Shown here: positions 1-10,848 of the stretch, one piece after another
How positions within the stretch are numbered: position 1 is the first letter of the stretch
How the letters are laid out: each line of letters starts with the position of its first letter
The notes under the pieces: generated by a model
What the model was told of the DNA's origin: nothing
The model's input: the letters and a program-made list of their open reading frames with translations, nothing else
Databases searched by the model: none
Source of the DNA: Leptospira interrogans serovar Manilae
GTDB lineage: Bacteria; Spirochaetota; Leptospiria; Leptospirales; Leptospiraceae
Length of the DNA stretch: 64,000 nt
NCBI GenBank assembly: GCA_945887855.1
Contig: CAMCZP010000006.1
Span: forward strand, 16,182-80,181
Reading direction: 5' to 3'
Translations under genes and position numbers: made by a program

Positions 1-1
1 A

Positions 2-1933
2 CCATTGGCAGATTCACCAGATATCACAGATCTGATACCGGATATTATCTTTTTCTATGATATAAGAAAAAAAACTATTTATAGCAATAACTATAGAGTG
101 TACGATATCTTAGGCTATGAATCCAATGATTTAATCGGTAATATTGATAATATCATAGAAGCCTATGTTCACCAGGATGATGGATACTTTTTTTCGGCTA
201 AATTGTATGACTTCATCAAAAAAAATGCAGATGGTATTTGTCAGCTAGATTACAAAATACTACATAATATGGGTTTTTATGTATATTTGGAATCCAGAAT
301 CGTCTGTTCTAAAAGAGATTTGAAAAGTGGAGATCCCTTAGAACTCATATTCATTACAAGAGAGGAAACACATCGTAAAGTAGTAGAAGAAAAAAATCGC
401 CTCAGTGAAAAACTGATGAGAGAAGCTCAAAAAATGGCAAACATTGGTACATGGGAATTTGATCTCTCTACCAAAAGGATAGACTGGTCAGAGGAATGTC
501 ACCGCATCTTTGAAGTTAAAAATATAGAATTTCCAGACTACAAAGACCTGTCTTCAAAATTTCATATATCTGAAAAAAGAAAGTTATACAACTCAGTAAA
601 AATCCTATTGAAGAAACAAGGCTTTAAAGATTTATTTGTAATACAAAAAAACATCTCTTCAAAAGTATATGCAGAGATCATTGGAAAACCCCTACTAGAT
701 TCAAATGGAAAAATTATTAAATTTTATGGATCTATCATGGATATTACGGAAAGAATAGAATTCCAAGATAAACTTACCAGAGCAAAAGAAGAAGCAGAAA
801 AAGCTTCACAGGCTAAATCTTCTTTTTTATCTACAATGAGTCACGAAATTAGAACACCTATGAATGGTATTCTTGGTATGACAAATTTACTTTTAATGGA
901 AAATCCAACTGAATCACAAAAGGAACATTTATTAGCCTTAAAGTTTTCAGCAGATAACCTTTTAGTTCTAATAAATGATATATTAGATTTATCTAAAATT
1001 GAAAATGGAAACATACATTTAGAAACAATAGAATTTAATTTAGAGACTATCATTCAGAACACTGTAAAGTTAAACAGTCCAAATGCAAAAAACAAAGGGA
1101 TTGGTTTATTTTTAACATACGATGAAAAAATTCCAGGTATCTTGGGAGATCCATTGCGCCTTGGCCAAATCATAAACAACCTAGTATCCAATGCTATAAA
1201 ATTTACAGAAACCGGAAGTGTAAAAGTGACTGTCTCAACTTTAGACTCCTCAGATAAATCAGTCACAATCTATTTTGAAGTCCAAGACACAGGAATAGGA
1301 ATCCCAGAATCCAAACATGGTATGATTTTTGAGAGATTTACTCAGGCCTCCTCTGATACAACCCGCAAATATGGGGGAACAGGGTTGGGATTGTCTATCG
1401 TGAAACGTCTTTTAGAAATCCAAGGAAGTGAGATTCATGTGGAAAGTACGCCCCAAGTGGGATCCAAGTTCTATTTCCAAATAAAATTCCCCAAGAGCCC
1501 CACTGAGTATTTAAAAATAGAAAAAGTGGAGACAACTGAAAATGAACCAATGGAGATTCCTGAAAATCTACAAATCCTTTTGGTGGATGACAATCCTATG
1601 AACCTAAAAATAGCCACAAAATTCTTAGTGAAATGGAAGGCCAATGTATACCAAGCCATCAATGGTCAGGATGCAATTTCTGAATTTGAAAAGAGAAAAT
1701 TTGACTTAATACTTATGGACTTGCAGATGCCAGTATTAGATGGATATTCTGCTTCTAGAGAACTTAGAAAGAAAGGCTATCAAGTACCAATCTTAGCCCT
1801 TACTGCCGATATCACGGGAGACGTTAAAGAAAAAGTACTAGATGCAGGAATCAATGATATGATCACAAAGCCCTTCCAAATTGAAGATATGAAACGCAAA
1901 ATCAATTCTCTTTTGCAAATGAGTCCAAGATGA
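2..1933 (+). CDS. Hybrid PAS sensor histidine kinase/response regulator (5' truncated by window edge)
   Basis: Two-component hybrid kinase. The visible protein has a PAS-like sensor region (about residues 8-120, counted from the TTG at 5), a second PAS domain (about 140-250), a HisKA domain with the phosphoacceptor His280 in an [11 protein letters not shown] motif, a HATPase_c domain with GTGLGLSIV, and a C-terminal receiver domain with DD near its start and phosphoacceptor Asp572 in LILMDLQMP. No membrane segment is visible, so the present part is cytoplasmic. The frame stays open to the first base, so the TTG at 5 is probably internal and more PAS or sensor sequence may lie upstream. It ends in an ATGA overlap with the next gene. 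Domain calls are confident; the signal sensed is unknown. Confidence 0.9.
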   Translation, partial: PLADSPDITDLIPDIIFFYDIRKKTIYSNNYRVYDILGYESNDLIGNIDNIIEAYVHQDDGYFFSAKLYDFIKKNADGICQLDYKILHNMGFYVYLESRIVCSKRDLKSGDPLELIFITREETHRKVVEEKNRLSEKLMREAQKMANIGTWEFDLSTKRIDWSEECHRIFEVKNIEFPDYKDLSSKFHISEKRKLYNSVKILLKKQGFKDLFVIQKNISSKVYAEIIGKPLLDSNGKIIKFYGSIMDITERIEFQDKLTRAKEEAEKASQAKSSFLSTMSHEIRTPMNGILGMTNLLLMENPTESQKEHLLALKFSADNLLVLINDILDLSKIENGNIHLETIEFNLETIIQNTVKLNSPNAKNKGIGLFLTYDEKIPGILGDPLRLGQIINNLVSNAIKFTETGSVKVTVSTLDSSDKSVTIYFEVQDTGIGIPESKHGMIFERFTQASSDTTRKYGGTGLGLSIVKRLLEIQGSEIHVESTPQVGSKFYFQIKFPKSPTEYLKIEKVETTENEPMEIPENLQILLVDDNPMNLKIATKFLVKWKANVYQAINGQDAISEFEKRKFDLILMDLQMPVLDGYSASRELRKKGYQVPILALTADITGDVKEKVLDAGINDMITKPFQIEDMKRKINSLLQMSPR

Positions 1934-2358
1934 CAAACAATATAGGTGAATTGGAAACAAGAAAGATCATCTTCGTAGATGGTCATTGTAACCTTTGCAA
2001 CCACTTGGTTAAGACTCTACTTTGGATAGATTCGCAAAAAAACCTATATTTTTCATCATTGCTTTCTGATTTTTCTGTATCTTTCTTTGCTAGCAAACAT
2101 ACAGAAATAGTATCAAAAACTTCCGTAGTTTTTTATGACGGTTCCAATCTATATTTTAAATCTGAAGCTATCTTAAAAATTGCAGATTCTCTTGGTTTTC
2201 CCTATTCACTATTTAAAGTCACTTATATCATTCCAGGGTTTATAAGAGATTTCATTTATGACTTTATTGCTAAGAATAGATACAAAATTTTTGGACAAAA
2301 CTCCATCTGCCATATAACGGGAAAAAATGATAATACAAGATTTATAGATTCCAATTAG
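1930..2358 (+). CDS. DCC-family (DUF393) thiol-disulfide oxidoreductase-like protein
   Basis: Small protein of 142 residues with the family signature near its N-terminus (VDGHCNLCN), a CxxC-type motif in a thioredoxin-like context. DCC proteins are predicted redox proteins without a settled substrate. The ATG lies inside the stop codon of the upstream kinase (ATGA), so translation is probably coupled and the two genes co-transcribed. No signal peptide is visible. The family call is strong; the cellular role is not known. Confidence 0.8.
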   Translation: MTNNIGELETRKIIFVDGHCNLCNHLVKTLLWIDSQKNLYFSSLLSDFSVSFFASKHTEIVSKTSVVFYDGSNLYFKSEAILKIADSLGFPYSLFKVTYIIPGFIRDFIYDFIAKNRYKIFGQNSICHITGKNDNTRFIDSN

Positions 2359-2459
2359 AACTAATCTCTTTTACTTTTTTTTAAAAAAATGAGTTGTCAT
2401 TTATTAAGAATGAAGTAAAATCAATTCACCTTTTTCAATAAGTTGGACGCAGGAGTCCC

Positions 2460-5400
2460 TTGAATATGCAACTAATTAAAGACCTTTACGACTCAATTTA
2501 CCTAAACTTTTTTGTGTTTGGTTCCCTCTTAGCCTGTGTGTTTACATTTATTATTGGTGTATTCATGCTTAATTTAAAAAACAGATCCAAAAGTACCAGT
2601 AGGCTTGCAACAGTTTTCATGGTTCTCGCGGGCTTTAATGCATCTTATGTATTTGGTTCTATGTTCTACCATCCATTCGCTGCTTTTCATAGATGGGGAA
2701 CAGTAGGCCTTATACTTCCAGTATTTATCTACTATATACAGTGGGTATTTTACTTCCCTGAAGATACGGAACGTAGTATACGAAAGAAATTTTTTGTCGT
2801 TATGTGGGTAATTCTCATAATGAGTGTAGCTGTTTTTTACTATTTAACATTCCATGCCCCTGTTAAGTATCATTTTGCAGGTCACTATTATGATTTTGAT
2901 ATGGAAGCACTGAGTGGCCGTATTGCTATTATTATTTTAGCATATGCTATGCTCTTTCTAGGGGTTGGTATATGGAAAACATTCAAAGTTAAATCCAAGG
3001 AAAGATGGGGCATTTTAAAAATGACCATCTGCGTTATGATCGCTAGTTTTGTCCCCGTGATCCTAAATCGACTGAGTCGGGAAGGCAGGATGGATAGAGG
3101 GGACTTCATGACCAGTTTTGTCGTTTTCACGGTAGTTGGATTCTTTTTTGTTGTGTTGATTTATTTTGAAAATACACATGATCGAACCACATTCATGGCT
3201 AAAATTGTGGGAATTTCTCTTGTTACTTTTCTATTGATGATGCAAGGTTTAGGATACTTTACCATGCAAGATCGTGAAGAAGAATATGATCGTCTCCATG
3301 TTCAGTATACAGAACGAATTTTAGAAAGTAGTTATGACAACCCGAACATAGTGAAGTATTTAGACGCTAATACAATCACAATAAAATATATAATTGGTTT
3401 AAACACCAGTACGAATGAAGTCACTAAAACTCTGTATTCCCAAACAAACGCAGAAAAAGACGGTTTAGAGTTTTCCTTGATCCAAGTTGATTTTCAAAAT
3501 TCCTCTATTTTTGAACAAATTGCAAATGCATCAGAAGATAAGTTTATCATTGAGGTCAATGAAATCCTAAAAAATACCCATCCCTATTTTGAAGGATACA
3601 AAGAAGCAATTCTAGACTTCTTAAACTTAGAATCTACAAATCCAAATTTAAAAGCTGCTACTTTAAAGCACATGGAAAAGTTAAACAAAGAAGCATTCAT
3701 TTTCTCCAGCGTACTTGCTAACCACCAAGATGATGTTTTTTGCAAAGAATTTAATAAATTTTTCCTTGCTGAGCTTCCAGAAACTAAGAAAAGTATGATA
3801 TTCTTTAAAAAACCAAATAATAATAGATATTTTGGAACAGCTATCCAAAGGAGATATGAGTTTACCAATGATGTTTGTTTGTGGGATAAGAAAGAAATTG
3901 CAGTCAAAGAATTTCGTAGAGAAATCTATAAATACTTCCGTTATCTAAAGCCTTCCGGGCAGCGTCTCTTCAGAAAATCGTACGATGGTATGACTCATTT
4001 TGTTACATTCACCAAGTACTACCCTGCAGATCATTCTGTTAAAGAAGTTGGGTATGATTACAAATCCTATCGCCAATACATGCACCTATCAGCTAAAGAA
4101 CAGTTTATCATCTTAGGTGTAGTTCTGGTAGTTTTACTAACTCTGTATCCATACTTCTTCCATGGTAGCTTGGTCAGCCCATTGAATAGTTTGCTACTTG
4201 GGGTTCGTAAAGTAAACAATGGAAATCTAGACGTAAAAGTTCCTCTTAAGACCAATGATGAAATTGGATTTATCACAGAGTCGTTCAATGGGATGGTGCA
4301 CTCTATCTTGCAGGCAAGGATGGAACTCCAAGACTATGCAAACAATCTGGAGGAAATGGTTAATGAAAGAACCAAAGAACTCCAAGAAAAAATGGAAGAG
4401 GTCCAACGTCTCAAAGTACAGCAGGATGGAGACTATTTCTTAACATCTCTCTTAACTAAACCTTTATTCTTCAATGCAAACAAATCAACACTCGTAAAAT
4501 CAGACTTTTTAATTAAACAAAAGAAGCACTTTTCTTTCCGAACTAAAGAAGCTGATCTAGGTGGGGATATTTGTATCTCTGGAAATTTAAAGTTTGGAAC
4601 TCCTGATAATTTCAAACGTTTTACAATGGTTATGAATGGTGATGCCATGGGTAAATCCATGCAGGGTGCTGGAGGTTCTTTGGTGATGGGAGTTGTAATG
4701 AACTCTATCATGGCTCGTTCTGCTTCCAACAAAAGAATCTTAGATATATCTCCAGAAAAATGGCTCACTGATGTGTATTTAGAAACTAATTCCGTTTTCA
4801 AGACTTTCAATGGAACAATGGTTCTTTCCGCAACGGTTGCTTTGATTGATGATATCACAGGAAAGATGTTTTATTGGAATGCTGAACATCCATTTTCAGT
4901 CCTCTATAGGGATGAAACCGCTTCCTTTATAGAACCAGGTCTTCGTCTTCGAAAACTTGGCTTGGAATCAGAGTACGAGTTTGCTGTCTACGAGTTCCAA
5001 ATGGAACCCGGGGATATCTACTTACTAGCATCTGATGGAAGAGATGACATTGATTTAACTCCAACAGAAGCTGTGAGAACAATCAATGATGATGAGATGG
5101 TTTTCTTACAAGTTGTGGAAGATGCAGGTTGTGATATCGACACTATGGTGAAGATTTTAAAATCAAAAGGAGATATCACAGATGATCTCTCGTTTGTGAA
5201 AGTATCCTTCCAAGAGGATCGAGTAGGAATGGGTCCGCTCCTAGAATCTTCCTTGAGTGACAGTGCTCCTATCACTACTACAGACACAAGAAACTCTGAT
5301 GTGATTGATAAGCTTAATAAACTTTACCAGGACAGCAAACGTCTATATCTTTCTGGTGAAATTTTAGCAGCTAAAGAGAGAATGGAAGAAGCTTTCTCAC

Positions 5401-5759
5401 TAGACAGAAACGTTCCCAAATTAAACAAGCTTTACGGTCTTCTTAGCTTCAAAACAAAAGACTATGAAAAAACAGTGAAGCTCCTTTCTGAATATCTTAC
5501 TAAAGAGTCTGGAGAAGATGATCTTTACTACTATCTTTCCATCGCTTATAAGAAATTAGGAAATATACAAGATGCATTGAATAGTGCACTCAAAGGTTTT
5601 GAATTCGGACCTAAAAATGTTAGTAATATTGTAAATATTTCTGATCTTTTTAGAATCCAAGGAGATAAAGAACAGGCAAAGAAATATGCTGAAACTGCTC
5701 TCAAGCAGGACGGTCAAAATAAAAATGCCAAAAAAATTCTTAATCTCCTAAGCACCTAA
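2460..5759 (+). CDS. Membrane sensor SpoIIE-type serine phosphatase with HAMP and TPR
   Basis: Large 1099-residue regulator. About seven hydrophobic segments cover residues 15-265. A long probably extracytoplasmic region (about 270-545) follows, then another membrane segment, a HAMP domain (around 575-630, NDEIGFITESFN), a coiled-coil linker, and a PP2C/SpoIIE phosphatase domain with the metal-binding acidic motifs GGDI, NGDAMGKSM and SDGRDD. A C-terminal TPR region starts at about residue 955. Family members dephosphorylate anti-sigma-factor antagonists of the STAS type. The start is ambiguous: AGGAG at 2451-2455 is 4 nt before the TTG at 2460 and 10 nt before an in-frame ATG at 2466. The fused TPR tail is unusual for the family. 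Confidence 0.85.
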   Translation: MNMQLIKDLYDSIYLNFFVFGSLLACVFTFIIGVFMLNLKNRSKSTSRLATVFMVLAGFNASYVFGSMFYHPFAAFHRWGTVGLILPVFIYYIQWVFYFPEDTERSIRKKFFVVMWVILIMSVAVFYYLTFHAPVKYHFAGHYYDFDMEALSGRIAIIILAYAMLFLGVGIWKTFKVKSKERWGILKMTICVMIASFVPVILNRLSREGRMDRGDFMTSFVVFTVVGFFFVVLIYFENTHDRTTFMAKIVGISLVTFLLMMQGLGYFTMQDREEEYDRLHVQYTERILESSYDNPNIVKYLDANTITIKYIIGLNTSTNEVTKTLYSQTNAEKDGLEFSLIQVDFQNSSIFEQIANASEDKFIIEVNEILKNTHPYFEGYKEAILDFLNLESTNPNLKAATLKHMEKLNKEAFIFSSVLANHQDDVFCKEFNKFFLAELPETKKSMIFFKKPNNNRYFGTAIQRRYEFTNDVCLWDKKEIAVKEFRREIYKYFRYLKPSGQRLFRKSYDGMTHFVTFTKYYPADHSVKEVGYDYKSYRQYMHLSAKEQFIILGVVLVVLLTLYPYFFHGSLVSPLNSLLLGVRKVNNGNLDVKVPLKTNDEIGFITESFNGMVHSILQARMELQDYANNLEEMVNERTKELQEKMEEVQRLKVQQDGDYFLTSLLTKPLFFNANKSTLVKSDFLIKQKKHFSFRTKEADLGGDICISGNLKFGTPDNFKRFTMVMNGDAMGKSMQGAGGSLVMGVVMNSIMARSASNKRILDISPEKWLTDVYLETNSVFKTFNGTMVLSATVALIDDITGKMFYWNAEHPFSVLYRDETASFIEPGLRLRKLGLESEYEFAVYEFQMEPGDIYLLASDGRDDIDLTPTEAVRTINDDEMVFLQVVEDAGCDIDTMVKILKSKGDITDDLSFVKVSFQEDRVGMGPLLESSLSDSAPITTTDTRNSDVIDKLNKLYQDSKRLYLSGEILAAKERMEEAFSLDRNVPKLNKLYGLLSFKTKDYEKTVKLLSEYLTKESGEDDLYYYLSIAYKKLGNIQDALNSALKGFEFGPKNVSNIVNISDLFRIQGDKEQAKKYAETALKQDGQNKNAKKILNLLST

Positions 5760-5768
5760 TACCTCTAG

Positions 5769-5801
5769 GAGGGTCACTCTAAAAAATAATGAGTGATCCT
5801 C
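5769..5801 (+). terminator. Stem-loop after the phosphatase gene
   Basis: An 11-bp inverted repeat (GAGGGTCACTC and GAGTGATCCTC, with one G-T wobble) encloses an 11-nt A/T loop. It begins 10 bases after the phosphatase stop codon and lies before the signal peptidase gene. No T-tract follows, so it is not a classical intrinsic terminator. It could be an mRNA-stabilising hairpin or a weak attenuator between the two genes. Confidence 0.4.
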
Positions 5802-5814
5802 TATGTAATACTAA

Positions 5815-6387
5815 ATGAGTATCTCCCTTAGAATAGCAAAGTATGGTCTATATGTTTTTATTTTATCGATATCTTTGATATTTCTAAGACTCTTCCTCTT
5901 CCAAATAATTATTATAAAAGGGAACTCAATGCTACCTACTTTAAAAGATGGTAGTATAGTTTTGGTTTATAAAAGAAATTTTCCTCAAAAATCACTTCTG
6001 TCTGAGAGGTTTCTAACATTTGGTCAGTTAGAAATAAAAAGATTTGATTTACTTCTCTTTGATACTGGAGAAGGCAAACTATTGGTCAAACGCCTCATTG
6101 GTTTACCAGGGGATTTTTATGCGTTTAAGAGTGGTTCTATTCTAATTGATAACAAACCATTGATTGAAAATTATACACTTTCTTCAGAATCCATTCCTTT
6201 CAAGCCAGCACCACTGGACAATCACTCCAATCCCTTCTACTATAATTTATTGTCTGAAGGTAGGATCCCACCCGGTTACTATTTACTTCTAGGTGACAAT
6301 CGAAGAATATCTTATGACTCTAGGGATATGGGTTTAATAGCAGAGGAAAATCTACGGGGAAAAATAGTTTACGTCCTCTCTTATTGA
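5815..6387 (+). CDS. lepB: Signal peptidase I
   Basis: Type I leader peptidase that removes signal peptides at the outer face of the inner membrane. There is one N-terminal membrane segment (about residues 10-35), followed by the catalytic serine box GNSMLPTL (Ser38), the general-base lysine in LLVKRLIGLPGD (Lys92), and the conserved GDNR...DSRDMG box near the C-terminus. The length of 190 residues suits a single-membrane-anchor form. It is followed 25 bases later by a penicillin-binding protein gene on the same strand, suggesting co-transcription. Confidence 0.93.
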   Translation: MSISLRIAKYGLYVFILSISLIFLRLFLFQIIIIKGNSMLPTLKDGSIVLVYKRNFPQKSLLSERFLTFGQLEIKRFDLLLFDTGEGKLLVKRLIGLPGDFYAFKSGSILIDNKPLIENYTLSSESIPFKPAPLDNHSNPFYYNLLSEGRIPPGYYLLLGDNRRISYDSRDMGLIAEENLRGKIVYVLSY

Positions 6388-6412
6388 AAATCTCATAGAT
6401 TAGAGGTCCCTC

Positions 6413-8245
6413 TTGTCTAATTCCACAACATCTTTACACCCATCCTATTTTGTACGCCTTCGAATCTTACTGGGATTCTTAGTACTACTATTTCTTATAC
6501 TCTATGGAAGGGTAATATTTCTGACTTTTTTTAATAAGAATATCATCGAGGTTAAGAAAGATGTTAAAATCCAAAGGGGAATCATATATGATAGGCGTGG
6601 AATTGAACTAGCACTTTCCCATGATTCCTCTACAATAGGAATCAATCCTGAACAAATTTATGATCCTGTATTCACAGCACAAAAGATTTCTCCATATCTG
6701 GAAATACCCGCAAAAAAAATTGAGAAATCTATCAATGAAAAAGAAAATTATTTCCTGATCAAGAGAGAAATGGATAACTTCAATGCCCAAAAAATCATAG
6801 AAATGGGTTTGCCAGGTGTTCGTCTTGAGAGGGAATACAAAAGGGTATATCCCAATGGTGCTCTTGCTTCCAACTTAATTGGATTTACAGGCATGGATGA
6901 TAACCAGGCGTTATCAGGTCTTGAAAATATGTTCAATGCAGAACTACTAACAATGACTGATAAAGAAATACCAAGAGGATTAGATATGTACCTCACCATA
7001 GATAGTCTCATCCAATACAGATTAGAGATGAGTTTGGGTAAGGCATTTCGTGATACTAAATCAAAAAAAGCAATTGGGATTTTTATGGATGTAAACAATG
7101 GAAATGTTTTGGCAATGGCAAGCTTTCCAAATTTTGATCCCAATCGCTATTCTGATTATTCAGAGGAAGCTAAAACAAACTGGGCTATTCGTTATGTCTA
7201 TGAGCCAGGTTCCACAATGAAAATATTTATGGCTTTGATTCTACTCAATGAAAAGTTAATAGACTTTAATGAAAAGTTTTATTGTCCAGGATATATTGAA
7301 TTTGGCTCAAGACTTGTAAGATGTACAGATCAACATGGGCTTGTAGATATCGAAGAAATTCTTCAATATTCCTGCAATGTTGGAATCATAAAAGCTATAA
7401 AAAAAGTTCATCCTAAAGTTATATATGAATATTTAAGAAAATTTAAATTTGGACAAAAAACTGGATTTTCTGCAAATGAAAGCAAAGGAATCTTTCCTCT
7501 ATACAAAGATTGGGGAACAAGCACTCCCTATTATTTGGCAATTGGTCAAGGGATTGAGACAACTCCTCTGCAACTAGTCACATCTGCCGCAGCAATCATT
7601 AACAATGGAAGGGTACATACTCCTGTGATTGTATCTCACCTATCCAATGTATATGGAGATATTGTAAAAAAATATGTATCCGAGCCTACATTTACAGATA
7701 TTGATGAGTCTGCTTCAAGTTATATTCTAAATGCAATGACAAAAGTAGTCAAACACGGCACTGGAAAAAATGCTTTTATCCAAGATTACGCCATTGCAGG
7801 TAAAACAGGAACAGCACAAAAAGCAAAACCTGGCAGGGGTTACTCAGATGGTTTGATATCAGCATCTTTCTTAGGATTCTTTCCAGCAGATAAACCTAGG
7901 ATTGTAGGGCTCATTGTTTTTGATGAACCAGGCGGTATAGAACATACAGGTGGTAGAATAGCAGCGCCTGTTTTTAAAGAAGTAGTAGAAAATATTTTAC
8001 CAATTATTGATTACCAAGAATATGCAAATAAATATACTCTCTCGGAGATAAATCTTCCCAAAGAAACATTAAATCTAAATAATGTTCCAGATTTAAAAGG
8101 TAAAAGTTTATCAGAAACTATTTCCATTCTACAGAGATATGGAGTAAAATACAAGATTTCAGGTTCAGGTTTTTGCTCTAAACAAAATCCAGAACCAGGG
8201 GAAGTACTAAACAAAGAAGATGTTTGGAGCATATATTTTGAATAA
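6413..8245 (+). CDS. Class B penicillin-binding protein (FtsI/SpoVD-like) with a PASTA domain
   Basis: Peptidoglycan transpeptidase of 610 residues with one N-terminal membrane anchor (about 15-38), a dimerisation region, and a transpeptidase domain with the active-site box GSTMK (Ser267, Lys270), an SCN box, and KTGTAQ. The last 60 or so residues form one PASTA-like repeat beginning VPDLKGKSL. The TTG start at 6413 is supported by GAGG at 6403-6406, six bases upstream. A separate elongation-type PBP2 is encoded at 46277-48259, so this one is more likely the division (FtsI-type) enzyme, though it is not in a division-wall gene cluster here. FtsI identity is inferred. Confidence 0.85.
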   Translation: MSNSTTSLHPSYFVRLRILLGFLVLLFLILYGRVIFLTFFNKNIIEVKKDVKIQRGIIYDRRGIELALSHDSSTIGINPEQIYDPVFTAQKISPYLEIPAKKIEKSINEKENYFLIKREMDNFNAQKIIEMGLPGVRLEREYKRVYPNGALASNLIGFTGMDDNQALSGLENMFNAELLTMTDKEIPRGLDMYLTIDSLIQYRLEMSLGKAFRDTKSKKAIGIFMDVNNGNVLAMASFPNFDPNRYSDYSEEAKTNWAIRYVYEPGSTMKIFMALILLNEKLIDFNEKFYCPGYIEFGSRLVRCTDQHGLVDIEEILQYSCNVGIIKAIKKVHPKVIYEYLRKFKFGQKTGFSANESKGIFPLYKDWGTSTPYYLAIGQGIETTPLQLVTSAAAIINNGRVHTPVIVSHLSNVYGDIVKKYVSEPTFTDIDESASSYILNAMTKVVKHGTGKNAFIQDYAIAGKTGTAQKAKPGRGYSDGLISASFLGFFPADKPRIVGLIVFDEPGGIEHTGGRIAAPVFKEVVENILPIIDYQEYANKYTLSEINLPKETLNLNNVPDLKGKSLSETISILQRYGVKYKISGSGFCSKQNPEPGEVLNKEDVWSIYFE

Positions 8246-9062
8246 ACTTATAACTAAGAAAACGTTTATTGTAACAGGGGCTGCTGGAGGAATTGGCAAA
8301 AGATTAGTTGAAGATATGTTAAATTTGGATATCAATATTGTTGCAACGGATATCGATATTTCTTTATTAAGAAACTACTTAAATTCAAGACCAAACAATA
8401 GTTCAAAACTTTTAGTTATGAAACATGATGTTCGAAATGAGAAGGATTGGCTCTCTATACTTTCTGAGATTGACTCTAAAGGTTGGGATTTATATGGACT
8501 TATTAATTGTGCGGCAGTGCTATTGCCTGGGTATATAAAAAATATTCAAATAAAAGATATTGATTTTCACTTTGATATAAATACCAAAGGTACAATTTTA
8601 GGTTGTACAATTGTATCTCAATATTTAAAGAAAAATAATAAAAAAGGACATTTGATTAATATTGCTTCTTTAGCCGGTGTAGCGCCAATTCCTGGTATTG
8701 CACTTTACTCAGCCAGTAAATTTGCTGTAAGAGGATTTTCCATAGCTCTAGGATATGAATTAAAAAGTGAGGGTATACTGGTATCTGTTATCTGTCCTGA
8801 TGCAGTAAACACACCTATGCTTGACTTACAGGTTCCTTATGAAGAAGCATCCCTAACATTTTCTGGATCTACCCTTCAACCCAGTGATATCTCTAATATC
8901 ATAATTAATACTATAAATAATTATAAATTAGAAATATTAATCCCATCCTATAGAGGAATTTTAGCAAAATTGGGAAATTTATTTCCTAGTTTAGCATACT
9001 GGATCATCTCGCCTCTGAAAAAAAAAGGAAGAAATAATCAAAATAAGATAAAATCTACTTAG
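8238..9062 (+). CDS. Short-chain dehydrogenase/reductase (SDR)
   Basis: Classical SDR oxidoreductase with the NAD(P)-binding motif TGAAGGIG at the N-terminus, an NCAA motif, the catalytic serine in INIASLAG, and YSASK carrying the Tyr and Lys. The TTG at 8238 is preferred because GGAG lies 10 bases upstream and the Rossmann fold then starts at once. An ATG at 8220 would add six residues. The start overlaps the end of the penicillin-binding protein by 8 bases, suggesting co-translation. The 3' end overlaps the convergent TPR gene by 8 bases. The substrate cannot be told from sequence. Confidence 0.87.
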   Translation: MNKLITKKTFIVTGAAGGIGKRLVEDMLNLDINIVATDIDISLLRNYLNSRPNNSSKLLVMKHDVRNEKDWLSILSEIDSKGWDLYGLINCAAVLLPGYIKNIQIKDIDFHFDINTKGTILGCTIVSQYLKKNNKKGHLINIASLAGVAPIPGIALYSASKFAVRGFSIALGYELKSEGILVSVICPDAVNTPMLDLQVPYEEASLTFSGSTLQPSDISNIIINTINNYKLEILIPSYRGILAKLGNLFPSLAYWIISPLKKKGRNNQNKIKST

Positions 9063-10695
9063 AAGGGTTCTGTGGTAGTATCTGATTTGGTGTTTGATCA
9101 GTGGTTTTTTCTTGAATTTGCTTGTTTTCTATTGGACTTGGAATTACAATTTTTACCTCTTCCTTAGATGGAACAGGGTTAACTCCTTTATTTAGGATAA
9201 AAGATGAAAGATCTGATTTAGTTTGTAGTATTGGTTTGTAAGCAGGGTCAATTAATATTCTAGACCAATACAATTGTTTCTTAGATGTAGCATTCAATAG
9301 AGATTCTTTTGTTTTTTCTATATTATTTGAAATTAAATATATTTTCGATAATAAATAATTTGCAGCAGGAATATCTGAGAGTTTAAGAAGCTCATTTTGT
9401 GCTGCTTCATAATTTTTCATATAATATAAATTTTTTCCTAAAGTGAATATATAGCTCTTATAACTTGGTCTTGTTTTATTTACAACAGATAAGTAATTAT
9501 TAGATAATTTATATTTCTTCCTTCCAGAATAAAACACTGCTAAATAATGAATACCAGGATGAAAACTTTCAGGAATAGTATTTAAATTTGGATAAGTAGC
9601 TTTAATTTTTTTAGAGAAAATAACTAATTCTTTAAATCCTTCTTTTCTATTATTAAGCTGTAATAAAGATATGGATTTATACATTTGAGATTCTAAATTT
9701 TCAGGATCTATATTTAGTATATACTTAGAGTATTTCAATGCATCTTCATAATCTCCATTTTCATATTTTAATCTAATAATAATGAGGATTGGTAAAAAAG
9801 ATCTATTATAACTATAAGATTTTTTTAATACATCTAAAGCTTGCTCATATTTTTCTAACTTACTTAGAGCAATACCTTTATTTAAATATAAATAGTAGTA
9901 CATAGTTTCATTTTTTTCATTTGTATTTTTAAGAGCCAAATCAAAATAGTCAACCGCTTTATCATATTCCTTTAGCCTCATTTTAACTATTCCAGCTTTA
10001 TATAAGTAATCTTTATTATCAGGAAAAGATTCTAATAATTTAGATAAAAATGAGAAAGCATTCGTATATTCACCTTTCTCTATTGATCTAAGTGCCAAAT
10101 CCCATAATTCAGTTTCTTCATTAGAAACTTTTTTTGATTCCTTAGCTTTTTCATTTTTCGGATCTTTTGTAGATGGCTTCAATTCAGTTTCAGTTATTTT
10201 TGTTTTATCTTGTTTGTTGGATTTTTCTCGATCCTGATATTGTAAATTAACAGATGCAATTTGATCGCTTCCCCTATTTCCCCTACCTTTTGACAGAATT
10301 TTTTCAACTTCTACATTTCCTGGATCTAAGATTAGATATTGATTTGAGTAATGTACAACATAATTCCATGCATGCATATAATTAAAATATATTATAAGTT
10401 TTAAGAGAACAGTTTTCTTTTGTTTGGGACTCAATTTTAAATCAGATGCTTTTCTAAAATATGCTGTTGAGATATTATATTCTTTCAAGGACTCATAAAT
10501 ATAGCCCAAGTACATATAGGGTTCCCCATCTGAAGGATTGGTTTTGGAATATTCTTGAAATAATTTTACTGCTTTTTGGTATTGCCTACCTGAATATGAT
10601 TTTTTTGCTTCTTTTAAAGTATCTGGGAATAGGTTAGATGATAATAAAGCTAGTCCGAAAAATAAGAGACAAAATTTCTTTTTTAAACCTATCAT
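9055..10695 (-). CDS. Exported TPR-repeat protein
   Basis: A 546-residue protein with an N-terminal signal peptide (hydrophobic stretch at about residues 8-23) followed by multiple tetratricopeptide repeats. One block lies at about 30-130 and a longer one from about 195. They are separated by a charged Lys/Glu/Ser-rich linker, and the C-terminal tail is Pro/Gln-rich. TPR proteins scaffold protein complexes; the export signal points to a periplasmic or surface role. Function is unknown. Confidence 0.75.
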   Translation of the reverse strand: MIGLKKKFCLLFFGLALLSSNLFPDTLKEAKKSYSGRQYQKAVKLFQEYSKTNPSDGEPYMYLGYIYESLKEYNISTAYFRKASDLKLSPKQKKTVLLKLIIYFNYMHAWNYVVHYSNQYLILDPGNVEVEKILSKGRGNRGSDQIASVNLQYQDREKSNKQDKTKITETELKPSTKDPKNEKAKESKKVSNEETELWDLALRSIEKGEYTNAFSFLSKLLESFPDNKDYLYKAGIVKMRLKEYDKAVDYFDLALKNTNEKNETMYYYLYLNKGIALSKLEKYEQALDVLKKSYSYNRSFLPILIIIRLKYENGDYEDALKYSKYILNIDPENLESQMYKSISLLQLNNRKEGFKELVIFSKKIKATYPNLNTIPESFHPGIHYLAVFYSGRKKYKLSNNYLSVVNKTRPSYKSYIFTLGKNLYYMKNYEAAQNELLKLSDIPAANYLLSKIYLISNNIEKTKESLLNATSKKQLYWSRILIDPAYKPILQTKSDLSSFILNKGVNPVPSKEEVKIVIPSPIENKQIQEKTTDQTPNQILPQNPSK

Positions 10696-10848
10696 AATTC
10701 CATGTTCAGGGATTCCCTTTTTTTGAAAAGTATCTTTGAGAATAAATATTTTGAGGATGGGTTTTGTTTTTTTGAAAAGTATTCGAAAAAGTTCTATTTT
10801 TTAAGAATAGTTATATAACAATGAAATTAAATAAAATGAGTCTTAAAA

